Shown here in pieces: positions 10,230-17,712 of a stretch of DNA of 64,000 nucleotides. The translations under genes and the position numbers were made by a program. Origin of the DNA: Pseudomonadales bacterium (lineage in GTDB: Bacteria; Pseudomonadota; Gammaproteobacteria; Pseudomonadales; Azotimanducaceae). The DNA lies in NCBI GenBank assembly GCA_028281885.1, contig JANQJA010000009.1:124001-188000 (forward strand), read 5' to 3'. The notes beneath the pieces are model-generated. The model saw only the letters and a program-made list of their open reading frames with translations. It did no database searches and was not told the origin of the DNA. Each line of letters starts with the position of its first letter. Within the stretch, counting starts at the first letter, position 1.

Positions 10230-10931
10230 ATGAAAAAATCTTTATTAATCAGCATCTTATTAGTATTTCTTGTTGTGGTTTCTGACCATGGCAGCGCCGA
10301 GTCCAGCGGGACGGATTCGAAAGGGGACATCAGTTACTTTTTTGGCTATTCGTTTGGCAACATGCTGAAGCAGGGTGGCAATGAAGATGTTGATATGGAA
10401 CGACTCATGGAGGGGGTCGAGGATTCGCTGGGCAATGAGGCCCCCAACCTGACAGAAGAACAACAGCAGAGCATCATTGCCCGGATTCAGGCGAATCAGC
10501 AGCAGCGGCAGGCTGATGCGGAAGCTGCCCAGAATCAGGTGGCCAGCGAAAACCAGGCGGCCGGGCAACAGTTCCTGGCGGAAAACGCCGGCAAGGAAGG
10601 GGTTAAAACGACTGCATCGGGGCTCCAGTACCTGGTCATCGAATCGGGGGAGGGGAGTCGACCCACTGCAGAAAGCCGGGTCCGGGTTCACTACGAGGGT
10701 CGTCTTACCAATGGTGAGGTGTTTGACAGCTCCTATCAGCGCGGTGAGCCGGCCGAGTTTGGCCTGAATCAGGTCATTCCAGGCTGGACCGAGGGGCTCC
10801 AGCTGGTCAACAAAGGGAGCAAGGTGCGATTGTTCATTCCCTCGGACCTGGCCTACGGTCCGAGCGGTACCCGGGGTATTCCGCCCAACTCAGTGCTCGT
10901 CTTTGATGTCGAATTGCTCGACATTCTTTAA
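10230..10931 (+). CDS. fkpA: FKBP-type peptidyl-prolyl isomerase (FkpA/Mip type)
   Basis: A periplasmic or outer-membrane folding catalyst of 233 residues. It has a signal peptide (about residues 1-24), an N-terminal dimerisation domain with a long Gln-rich helix (about 75-125), and a C-terminal FKBP domain (about 140-233) containing VHYEGRLTNGEVFDSS, IPGWTEGLQL and IPSDLAYG. The strong site TAAGGAA 6 bases before the ATG fixes the start. It shares the 128-bp promoter region with prc, divergently, so two envelope quality-control genes are adjacent. It may be co-transcribed with the small membrane protein gene 27 bp downstream. Confidence 0.93.
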   Translation: MKKSLLISILLVFLVVVSDHGSAESSGTDSKGDISYFFGYSFGNMLKQGGNEDVDMERLMEGVEDSLGNEAPNLTEEQQQSIIARIQANQQQRQADAEAAQNQVASENQAAGQQFLAENAGKEGVKTTASGLQYLVIESGEGSRPTAESRVRVHYEGRLTNGEVFDSSYQRGEPAEFGLNQVIPGWTEGLQLVNKGSKVRLFIPSDLAYGPSGTRGIPPNSVLVFDVELLDIL

Positions 10932-10958
10932 CCAGGCGATGTAACACGCCGCTGCCCG

Positions 10959-11219
10959 ATGCGTTTTTACAAGGATCCGCTGTTTCGTCGATTTGTATCG
11001 GGCAGTTTGTTTGCCGGACTGTTTGTCTGGGTGGCGGTGCGCTATTTCCACGTGGATGTGGAGATTGTCCGCGTCCTGTTCATCTTCTCGCTGATGTTTG
11101 TCGCCTGTATGGTGTGTGTCGGCTTTGCGCTGTCGTTTGTGGTCAAGCTGTTTCGTCGTCGCAAGGCAGGCATGCTTGCCGGTCTGGACGGCATCAAGCC
11201 TAATCGAGAGGATGAATAA
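10959..11219 (+). CDS. Small membrane protein, function unknown
   Basis: An 86-residue protein with two predicted membrane helices (about residues 14-30 and 37-62). A basic RRRK segment follows and should stay in the cytoplasm. The distance to fkpA is 27 bp, so co-transcription is likely. It has no domain I can name. The last 20 bases overlap the convergent lepB gene. The hydrophobic pattern and packing support a real gene, although the ribosome site is weak. Confidence 0.65.
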   Translation: MRFYKDPLFRRFVSGSLFAGLFVWVAVRYFHVDVEIVRVLFIFSLMFVACMVCVGFALSFVVKLFRRRKAGMLAGLDGIKPNREDE

Positions 11220-11892
11220 ATCGATCCTGTCTCGGCAGGTAGTACTGGTCGTAGTCCACCGAGAAAGCGACAGTGTGCGCCCGGCCGGTAATACGCGCGC
11301 GATCGACCAGTCCGATCTCGCGTGAATCGGCGCTGTTGTCCCGGTTATCGCCCAACATCAGGTATTTACCGGCAGGAATCTCAATGGGCCCGAAGCTGTT
11401 GCTGTGATTTGGCGGTGCCGGTCTTAGCATGACCGGGTAGCTGGCGTGGTCGATCTGCTCATAGAAAAAGTGGTGGTGTCTTCGCTGGAACGCGTCCAGC
11501 TGGGCAACAATGGTATCGTCGAGCTGGGTATAAGATGCGGACGTGTCGTTAATGTAGAGCTGGTTGTTGCGCATCTTGATCACGTCACCGGGTATACCGA
11601 TCACTCGTTTGATCAACAGTTTTTCGTCCTGGGGTGAGTAGAAGGTGACGATCTCTCCGCGGGCCGGATGGTCCCATTTGGCCAGATGCCAGCCGGTGAA
11701 GGGCACTTTCAGGTCGTAGGCGAGCTTGTTGACGACAATCCGATCACCTTCAAGGATGGTCGGTTGCATGGACCCGGAAGGCACCTGGTTCCAGTCGGCA
11801 ATGGCGGAGCGAAACAGCACCATGACCAGCAGCACCAGTGCCAGTGTGCGCCATTCGGTCCACAATTTGAGAAGCCTTTCGCGCAATGCCAT
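11200..11892 (-). CDS. lepB: Signal peptidase I
   Basis: It cleaves signal peptides from proteins crossing the inner membrane. The 230-residue protein has one N-terminal membrane helix (about 15-33), then catalytic Ser41 in PSGSMQPT and general-base Lys95 in IKRVIGIPGD, and later the conserved GDNRDNSADSR box. It lacks the second N-terminal helix of E. coli LepB, as many short proteobacterial LepB proteins do. No good ribosome site precedes the ATG. An in-frame TAA lies four codons upstream, so no longer start is possible. The upstream region is a tandem repeat that begins 6 bases from the start codon. Confidence 0.94.
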   Translation of the reverse strand: MALRERLLKLWTEWRTLALVLLVMVLFRSAIADWNQVPSGSMQPTILEGDRIVVNKLAYDLKVPFTGWHLAKWDHPARGEIVTFYSPQDEKLLIKRVIGIPGDVIKMRNNQLYINDTSASYTQLDDTIVAQLDAFQRRHHHFFYEQIDHASYPVMLRPAPPNHSNSFGPIEIPAGKYLMLGDNRDNSADSREIGLVDRARITGRAHTVAFSVDYDQYYLPRQDRFIHPLD

Positions 11893-11897
11893 CGTTT

Positions 11898-12104
11898 GAG
11901 TTTACTGCCGCGGTCTGTGAGGTACTAGTGCCGGCGCCGCTGCTGGGGCCAAGCTACAAGAGCGTCTCGTGCAGCGCCACCCGCGTGAGTTTACTGCCGC
12001 GGTCTGTGAGGTACTAGTGCCGGTTCCGCTGCTGGGGCCACAGCTACAAGAGTGTCTCGTGCAGTGCCACCCGCGTGAGTTTACTGCTGCGGTGTGTGAG
12101 GTAC
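11898..12104. repeat. Tandem repeat, 89/90-bp unit, 2.4 copies
   Basis: Copies begin with GAGTTTACTGC at 11898, 11987 and 12077, so the periods are 89 and 90 bases. The third copy stops after about 28 bases at GAGGTAC. The two full copies differ by one indel (CCAAGC against CCACAGC) and a few substitutions. The array fills most of the 239-bp gap between the divergent lepB and FHA genes and would contain both promoters. A reading frame crosses it on the - strand, but the unequal periods and the location make coding unlikely. Confidence 0.9.
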
Positions 12105-12131
12105 AATTGAGCGAAAACAAGGGACCACCAG

Positions 12132-12761
12132 ATGTTCAAGATCCAGTTCAGGGATGGCCGCTCGGAGGCGGTGGTTCTGGAATCACCTGGCAAGACCATC
12201 GGTAAGGGCGACGTTAACGATATTGTTATCGACGCGGATGGTGTCAATGGATTCCACGCTGATATCAAGGTGGATGGCGATACGTTCATTATCAGCGACG
12301 TTAACTCGAAGTCGGGTACCCGGGTTAACGGCACTGGCATCGATACGCCGACCCAGCTGAGCGTGGGCGATGTGATCGAAATTGGTGGTGTCGAACTCGA
12401 GATGGTGGAAGAGACCGGCGCATCAAAGACGCTCGTGTTATCCGGCACCGCCTTGTTGCAGGCAGGCGCCGACTGCTGGTCGGTGGTTGCAGACAGTGGG
12501 CTGGAGAGAGGACAGGTCATTCCCGTCACGGATCGCATTGAGATCGGCCGTGCGCTCGAATGCGATATCTCTATTCTTGAGCCGGCATTGTCACGCAAGC
12601 ATGCTGAGCTCGAGCCACTGGGACCTGACCTGATCGTCAGGGATCTCGGGTCGGTTAATGGCACCTATGTCAATGGTGAGAAGATCGAGGACGAACATAC
12701 CCTCAAGGAAGGGGATGTTCTGCAGTTCGGTCAGATTCGATTTATTGTCTCGGCGCCCTGA
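12132..12761 (+). CDS. Double forkhead-associated (FHA) domain protein
   Basis: FHA domains bind phosphothreonine peptides. This 209-residue cytoplasmic protein has two. The first (about residues 1-95) carries a weaker motif set, with SGTRVNG at the end. The second (about 115-205) has the full GR..ECDI, LSRKHAEL and SVNGTYVNG set that contacts phosphate. There is no membrane segment, kinase domain or other effector. AAGGGA 8 bases upstream of the ATG supports the start. No Ser/Thr kinase gene lies in the window, so the phosphoprotein partner is unknown. The gene is divergent from lepB across the tandem repeat. Confidence 0.88.
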   Translation: MFKIQFRDGRSEAVVLESPGKTIGKGDVNDIVIDADGVNGFHADIKVDGDTFIISDVNSKSGTRVNGTGIDTPTQLSVGDVIEIGGVELEMVEETGASKTLVLSGTALLQAGADCWSVVADSGLERGQVIPVTDRIEIGRALECDISILEPALSRKHAELEPLGPDLIVRDLGSVNGTYVNGEKIEDEHTLKEGDVLQFGQIRFIVSAP

Positions 12762-12779
12762 GTCGACGACAGTTCCTCT

Positions 12780-14048
12780 TCAGGACAGTTTGACCCTCGC
12801 CGGCACGAGCCAGCGCAGCACCTCTCGCAGTTTGGGCGGTTTGCCGGACATCAGTATGCCGATCCTGAAGATCTTGGCGGCGAACCAGAGCGCCAGTGCG
12901 ATAGAAGCGATCAGCAGTGCGGTGGTGATGGCATACTCGGTAAAGGAGGGGGGGCCGGCGGCCCGGTTCATCATGACGAACGGGGTCAGCGGCGGTATGA
13001 AAGACAGTATCTTGGCCAGCACGCCGTTCGGGTCCTGACCGACCGGTACCATCACGAAGATCGGGATCATCTGGACCAGTTGTACCGGCAACATCAGGTT
13101 CTGTGCTTCCTTGAGGTTGTTACAGATGGACCCGAGGCCGACAAGTAGCGCGGCATAAAAGAGATAGCCCAGCACGAAGTAAACCAGGAACGATCCAATG
13201 TAGACGGGTTCGGTCAGGATGTCGCCGAGGTTGACTGGCAGATCGATGTTGAAAAATTCCGGCAGACCGACAAAAAACAACAACGCCATCAGTGCCCACG
13301 TTGAAATAATGGCAAGCCCGGTCGCTGCGATCCCGAGTATCTTGCCGGCCATCAGCTGAACGGGTGAGATGGACGACAGCAAGACCTCGATCAGTTTATT
13401 GGATTTTTCCTCAATCGTATTGGTGAGCAGCATCTGCGTATTGATCAGGATTGAAATCCAGAGCAGATACACGAAAGCAACCGGTGTCCATTGCCTGACC
13501 ACGTCCTGTGCGCTGACTTCTTCTTCGTCGCCATCGGTTGAAATCTGTACGCCTTCAAACTCGATGGGTCTGGTCACCCAGTTGGCCACTTCTTCGGTCA
13601 GGTTCTCGCGGGCAAGGCGTCGCAGTCGAACTTCGGCCGAGACATGCCGGCCAAACCATGCCGATAGCTCGCGATTGGTGAGATTGTTGGAGATGTAACG
13701 AAAGCCCTCATCGTCATTCACCGGGTCCCTGCCCAGCATGAAATAGGCAAACAGTTCCCCCCTGATGATGGCCTCGTTCAGCGCTTCAGGGTCGCGACCG
13801 TCGGCCGGAACGTAACTGAACCTGTCCTGTGGTCCGTTGAGGGCGATGCGTTCCAGACTGGCATCCAGCAGCCAGCCGGATTCATCGATGACGGTGAATG
13901 TTTTCGGCTCCCGGGTTGATTCAACGATGATCGGGATCACCGCAATCATGATCAGCATGATGGGGAGCATCATGATGCCGAGCCAGAATCCCTTTGTCCT
14001 GACGTTCTCTATGAACTCGCGGCTCGCGACCAGTAGTGCCCGTTTCAT
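12780..14048 (-). CDS. ABC transporter permease (NatB-like)
   Basis: A 422-residue integral membrane protein with one N-terminal helix (about 20-45), a large extracytoplasmic domain (about 50-190), and a block of further helices (about 195-410). This is the ABC-2/NatB layout of exporters such as the bacterial Na+ exporter NatAB and the YhaP family. Its start overlaps the stop of the ATPase gene by 4 bases, so the pair is translationally coupled. The substrate cannot be inferred; sodium, a lipid or a peptide are all possible. Confidence 0.85.
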   Translation of the reverse strand: MKRALLVASREFIENVRTKGFWLGIMMLPIMLIMIAVIPIIVESTREPKTFTVIDESGWLLDASLERIALNGPQDRFSYVPADGRDPEALNEAIIRGELFAYFMLGRDPVNDDEGFRYISNNLTNRELSAWFGRHVSAEVRLRRLARENLTEEVANWVTRPIEFEGVQISTDGDEEEVSAQDVVRQWTPVAFVYLLWISILINTQMLLTNTIEEKSNKLIEVLLSSISPVQLMAGKILGIAATGLAIISTWALMALLFFVGLPEFFNIDLPVNLGDILTEPVYIGSFLVYFVLGYLFYAALLVGLGSICNNLKEAQNLMLPVQLVQMIPIFVMVPVGQDPNGVLAKILSFIPPLTPFVMMNRAAGPPSFTEYAITTALLIASIALALWFAAKIFRIGILMSGKPPKLREVLRWLVPARVKLS

Positions 14049-14944
14049 TCGGGAGACTCTCCCACGTGCCGGACAAAAATTTCATGCAGCGATGGCGCCT
14101 TCACGGTAAAGGCGGTCACTGTCATCCCGGCGACCAGCGTCTTGATGATGGCCTGCCGGTCGGCATCCCCGGCGAGGGAGAGTTCTGCCGCCTTACCCAT
14201 GTCGTTAACTCGAATGACCCCGGGGATGCGGCGAAGATCAATCGGGGTGCCATCGTATTCCAGACTGATCGTGTGGTGAGCGCTGCGTTTGATCTCGCCA
14301 ATGGTGCCGTCGAGGATTTTCTCGCCCCTGTGTATGAGGAGGATGGCATCGCAGATTTGCTCTGCCTGTTCCATAACATGGGTGGAGAAAATCACGGTCT
14401 TGCCATTGCGTTTCAAGTCCAGAATGACAGCGCGAACCGTTTCAACGTTGATGGGGTCGAGGCCCGAAAAAGGCTCGTCCAGAATGACGAGATCCGGGTC
14501 ATGGATCAGCGTCGAGATAATCTGAACCTTCTGGCCCATGCCTTTCGACAGTAAATCGCAGCGCTGGTCGGCGGCATGCTCGAGACCGAACTGGTCGAGT
14601 AGTTCCGCCGCCCGGGTCCTGGCCCGTGTGCGATCCATGCCTTTTAGCTGGCCGAAGTAGGCGATCAGTTCGGCCGCCTTCATCTTTTTATACAGCCCCT
14701 TCTCTTCCGGCAGATAACCCAGTTGGTCTCTGACCCGACCGGGGGGCTGCCCCAGTACAGAAATACCGCCGGAATCCGGCATCAGGATGTTCATGATCAT
14801 CCGGATGGTTGTGGTCTTGCCGGCACCGTTGGGTCCGAGGAAGCCATAGATACTTCCTGCCGGAATTTGTGCAGAGATATGGTTGACGGCGATCTTGTCG
14901 CCAAATGATTTGCAGACGTTCTGCAGTACCAGGCTGTCGCGCAA
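14045..14944 (-). CDS. ABC transporter ATP-binding protein (NatA-like)
   Basis: The 299-residue ATPase partner of the permease encoded immediately downstream. It contains Walker A GPNGAGKTT, a signature loop in the variant form LSKGMGQK rather than LSGGQ, Walker B with VILDEPFSGLDP, and a switch histidine in STHVME. The C-terminal 75 residues form the extra domain typical of the NatA/YhaQ group. The variant signature motif is common in this subfamily. The gene follows the ferredoxin reductase gene by 6 bp on the same strand. Confidence 0.88.
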   Translation of the reverse strand: MRDSLVLQNVCKSFGDKIAVNHISAQIPAGSIYGFLGPNGAGKTTTIRMIMNILMPDSGGISVLGQPPGRVRDQLGYLPEEKGLYKKMKAAELIAYFGQLKGMDRTRARTRAAELLDQFGLEHAADQRCDLLSKGMGQKVQIISTLIHDPDLVILDEPFSGLDPINVETVRAVILDLKRNGKTVIFSTHVMEQAEQICDAILLIHRGEKILDGTIGEIKRSAHHTISLEYDGTPIDLRRIPGVIRVNDMGKAAELSLAGDADRQAIIKTLVAGMTVTAFTVKAPSLHEIFVRHVGESPE

Positions 14945-14950
14945 GGTCTG

Positions 14951-16156
14951 TTACTGCAGTAATGACTTAAGGTCTGACTCGGGGGCTGCGAGAAAATCCG
15001 GGTCGACTTTCTTGCCGTAGAGTTGCTTGCAAATCATGAACTCCCTGGGGCTGTTCACAGCATCTACCGCGACCACAGCGCCATCCTTCAGATAGAACAC
15101 CGCAAACTCGTTGCTGTCCTGGTTGCCACGAACCACCTGGGAGTCCGCATCGGATGAAAATCCCACCATCTGAAGCTTGAGTTCGTATTGATCTGACCAG
15201 AACCAGGGGACCGATGCATAGACCTTGTCACCGCCCAGCATATTGCTGACCGCCACGCGCGCCTGCTCCATGGCGTTGGGGACGGATTCCAGCCGAAGAC
15301 GGCGACCCAGGATCGGATTGGGGTGGTTGGTGCAGTCGCCGGCCGCATAGATGTCAGCATCGGAAGTTCGACAATGGTCATCCACCACGATGCCGTTATT
15401 GACCTCCAGTCCGGCTGCTTCGGCGATTTCGACATTGGGAATGATGCCGATACCGACGATCACCATGTCGGCATCAATTGCTGTTTCTCCACACAACACC
15501 TTGCTGACATGCCCGTCGCCTTCAAACCCGCTAACCGTGGTGTTGGTCAGGATCTTGACGCCCCGACCGCTGTGCAGCTGGTCGTAAAACTCGCTCATCA
15601 TGGGGGTTGTCACCCGCTGCAGAATCCGATCCTCCATCTCGAGGACGCTGACGTCAGCTCCCATGGTTTTGGCGACGGCGGCGACTTCCAGCCCGATGTA
15701 TCCACCACCGACAATGACCACCGATTTGGCACGCGAGAGGGCGTCCCGAATCGAGTCCACGTCAACGATCGTGCGAAGGTAGTAGATGCCTTCAAGATCC
15801 TTGCCGGGGGCGTTGAGTATCCGCGGTCGGCTGCCGGTGGCGATGAGCAATTTGTCGTACTCGACCGTGTCGCCGGCATCGGTCGTCACGGTCTTTGCGG
15901 CGCGATCAATCGCGGTGACGGTGACGCCAGTATTGAGATTAATGTCTCTGTCGGCATAAAACTTTTCGGGCCTGACGTAAACCTTGTCGAGGCCGTGTTC
16001 GCCGGAAAGATATTGCTTTGACAACGGCGGACGCTGGTAGGGTGGATGCGGCTCGTCACCGAAAATGATGATCTCGCCTTCGTATTTTTCCTGCCTGAGG
16101 CTGGCGGCAGCCTGGCCTGCGGCCTGGCCTGCGCCGATGATGACTATCTTGTTCAT
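14951..16156 (-). CDS. FAD-dependent ferredoxin reductase (putidaredoxin-reductase type)
   Basis: A 401-residue flavoprotein that passes electrons from NAD(P)H to a small iron-sulfur protein. It has the N-terminal FAD motif IIGAGQAAGQAAASL, the NAD-binding VVGGGYIGLEVAA near residue 147, and the second FAD motif with YAAGDC near residue 271. A C-terminal reductase domain follows. This is the layout of reductases that serve P450s and Rieske oxygenases. Two CYP153-type P450s lie about 8.5 kb away, and such enzymes need a reductase and a ferredoxin. No ferredoxin gene was found in the window, so the pairing is inference. Confidence 0.88.
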   Translation of the reverse strand: MNKIVIIGAGQAAGQAAASLRQEKYEGEIIIFGDEPHPPYQRPPLSKQYLSGEHGLDKVYVRPEKFYADRDINLNTGVTVTAIDRAAKTVTTDAGDTVEYDKLLIATGSRPRILNAPGKDLEGIYYLRTIVDVDSIRDALSRAKSVVIVGGGYIGLEVAAVAKTMGADVSVLEMEDRILQRVTTPMMSEFYDQLHSGRGVKILTNTTVSGFEGDGHVSKVLCGETAIDADMVIVGIGIIPNVEIAEAAGLEVNNGIVVDDHCRTSDADIYAAGDCTNHPNPILGRRLRLESVPNAMEQARVAVSNMLGGDKVYASVPWFWSDQYELKLQMVGFSSDADSQVVRGNQDSNEFAVFYLKDGAVVAVDAVNSPREFMICKQLYGKKVDPDFLAAPESDLKSLLQ

Positions 16157-16181
16157 GGGCCGGGATTTTACACTAGCTACT

Positions 16182-17243
16182 ATGAAGATGCTGCTGCTTT
16201 CCCCTTACGATGCGATGAGCCATGTCTATTTTCGCGAAGGGCTCACTGAGGCGTTTCCGGATTGGAAGGTCACTACGGTGAGCCTGCCGCCACGTCATTT
16301 TTCCTGGCGGTTTCGTGGTAACAGCTTGACGATGTCGCAGATGTCGTCGGTAAAAGAGGGCGGCTACGATGTTGTTCTGGCAACATCCATGACCGATCTG
16401 TCTGCCTTGCGTGGACTCTGTCCCGCCGTGACCCGCGCTCGCAATGTGGTTTACTTCCACGAAAATCAGTTCGCTTACCCTGAAGGTGAGATGGTGGATC
16501 GGAGCCATCTGCTGGAACGACAGATCACCAGTTGTTACACGGCGCTGGCTGCCGACACGGTGGTTTTTAACTCGACATTCAATCGCGATACGCTGCTTGC
16601 CGGTGTCACCTCACTACTCGGGCGCATGCCGGATCATGTCCCGCCCGGTATTGTCGACGCGATCGAGCAGAAGAGCTGTGTCATGCCGGTGCCGCTCAGG
16701 CCGGAGAGCTTTGGGCCGCCCGGGCGATCGGCGCGTTTTACCCTCGTCTGGAATCACCGCTGGGAATACGACAAGGGGCCGGATCGGCTGCGTGAGATTG
16801 TGGCGGAGGTGATAGATCGCGGCCTCGATATGACGGTGCACCTGGTCGGCCAGCAGTTTCGTCAGATTCCACCGACCATGCGAGCCGTGGCGGAGTCGCT
16901 GGAAGATGCTGGCATGCTGGGGCAGTGCGGTTTTCTGCCTAGAACCGAGTATCTAGACCTTCTATCTCGTAGCCAGGTTGTGTTGTCGACAGCCCATCAC
17001 GAATTTCAGGGACTGGCGGTACTGGAAGCGATGGCCCGGGGATGCGCGGCCATCGTGCCCGATGCGCTGGCCTATCCGGAGTTTGTTGCACCTGGTTGCC
17101 GTTATTCGACTGTTGAACAGGCCACTGCGCTCATTGTTCAGCAATACGAAGGGTATCTCTCCAATACCATGCGCGATACGCCTGACGTATCGCATCTGTC
17201 CTGGCAGGCACAGCGGTCAGCCTGGGAGCGTATGCTAAGGTAA
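16182..17243 (+). CDS. DUF3524 glycosyltransferase (tRNA-queuosine mannosyltransferase-like)
   Basis: A 353-residue GT-B fold protein. The N-terminal half matches the DUF3524 family typified by human GTDC1, with SPYDAMSH, LPPRHFSWRFR, YFHENQFAYP and VVFNSTFN in order. The C-terminal half is a GT4-like nucleotide-sugar domain with NHRWEYDKGPD and HHEFQGLAVLEAMA. The mammalian homologue mannosylates queuosine in tRNA-Asp. Whether bacterial members do the same is not established here. The ATG at 16182 is used; the frame continues into the divergent reductase gene but has no support there. slyD follows 4 bases after the stop. Confidence 0.82.
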   Translation: MKMLLLSPYDAMSHVYFREGLTEAFPDWKVTTVSLPPRHFSWRFRGNSLTMSQMSSVKEGGYDVVLATSMTDLSALRGLCPAVTRARNVVYFHENQFAYPEGEMVDRSHLLERQITSCYTALAADTVVFNSTFNRDTLLAGVTSLLGRMPDHVPPGIVDAIEQKSCVMPVPLRPESFGPPGRSARFTLVWNHRWEYDKGPDRLREIVAEVIDRGLDMTVHLVGQQFRQIPPTMRAVAESLEDAGMLGQCGFLPRTEYLDLLSRSQVVLSTAHHEFQGLAVLEAMARGCAAIVPDALAYPEFVAPGCRYSTVEQATALIVQQYEGYLSNTMRDTPDVSHLSWQAQRSAWERMLR

Positions 17244-17247
17244 CTTG

Positions 17248-17712
17248 ATGGCGGCACAATACTATCGGTTTCACTACCGGCTCAGGGACCCGGAAGGGAA
17301 GGTGGTCGATTCGTCAGATGGTGGTGAACCGCTCTGGTTTGTGGAAGGCGATGGGCGCATGGTGCCCGGTCTCGAAAAAGCATTGCAGGGACGCGCTGTC
17401 GGTGACGAATTTGAAGCCACCGTTGCACCGGAAGACGCTTACGGCTGGCCACAGCGATCGCTGATACGAACCGTGTCCCGTGAGATGATCGATGCCGATG
17501 TGGCCGAACTCGAACCCGGCATGATCTTCCAGGTGGGCTCGGGGGGTGAGCATGAAGTGGTCAGGGTGGTTGATGTGTCTGACGATGCAATTACCGTCGA
17601 TGCCAATCACCCGCTGGCAGGTGTGACCTTCCACTTCGATATCCATGTGCTCGAGGTCCGTGACGCGACACCGGAGGATAGCGAGGTCAGCCCGCCACGA
17701 TCACGCGAATAG
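17248..17712 (+). CDS. FKBP-type peptidyl-prolyl isomerase, SlyD-like
   Basis: A cytoplasmic 154-residue isomerase/chaperone. An FKBP domain split by an insert-in-flap chaperone domain (about residues 70-125) is evident from YRLRDPEGKVVDSS, PGLEKALQGRAVGDEF, PEDAYG and NHPLAGVTFHFDI. The metal-binding His/Cys-rich tail of E. coli SlyD is missing; the C-terminus is short and acidic. The ATG at 17248 has AAGG 7 bases upstream and follows the glycosyltransferase stop by 4 bases. Its 3' end overlaps the convergent rapA by 26 bases. Confidence 0.9.
   Translation: MAAQYYRFHYRLRDPEGKVVDSSDGGEPLWFVEGDGRMVPGLEKALQGRAVGDEFEATVAPEDAYGWPQRSLIRTVSREMIDADVAELEPGMIFQVGSGGEHEVVRVVDVSDDAITVDANHPLAGVTFHFDIHVLEVRDATPEDSEVSPPRSRE

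Noticed and set aside
11902..12120. Possible repeat protein encoded on the - strand across the tandem repeat
   Set aside because: The 89-base period breaks frame between copies, composition is Cys/Arg/Ser-rich, and the region must serve as a promoter for lepB and the FHA gene.
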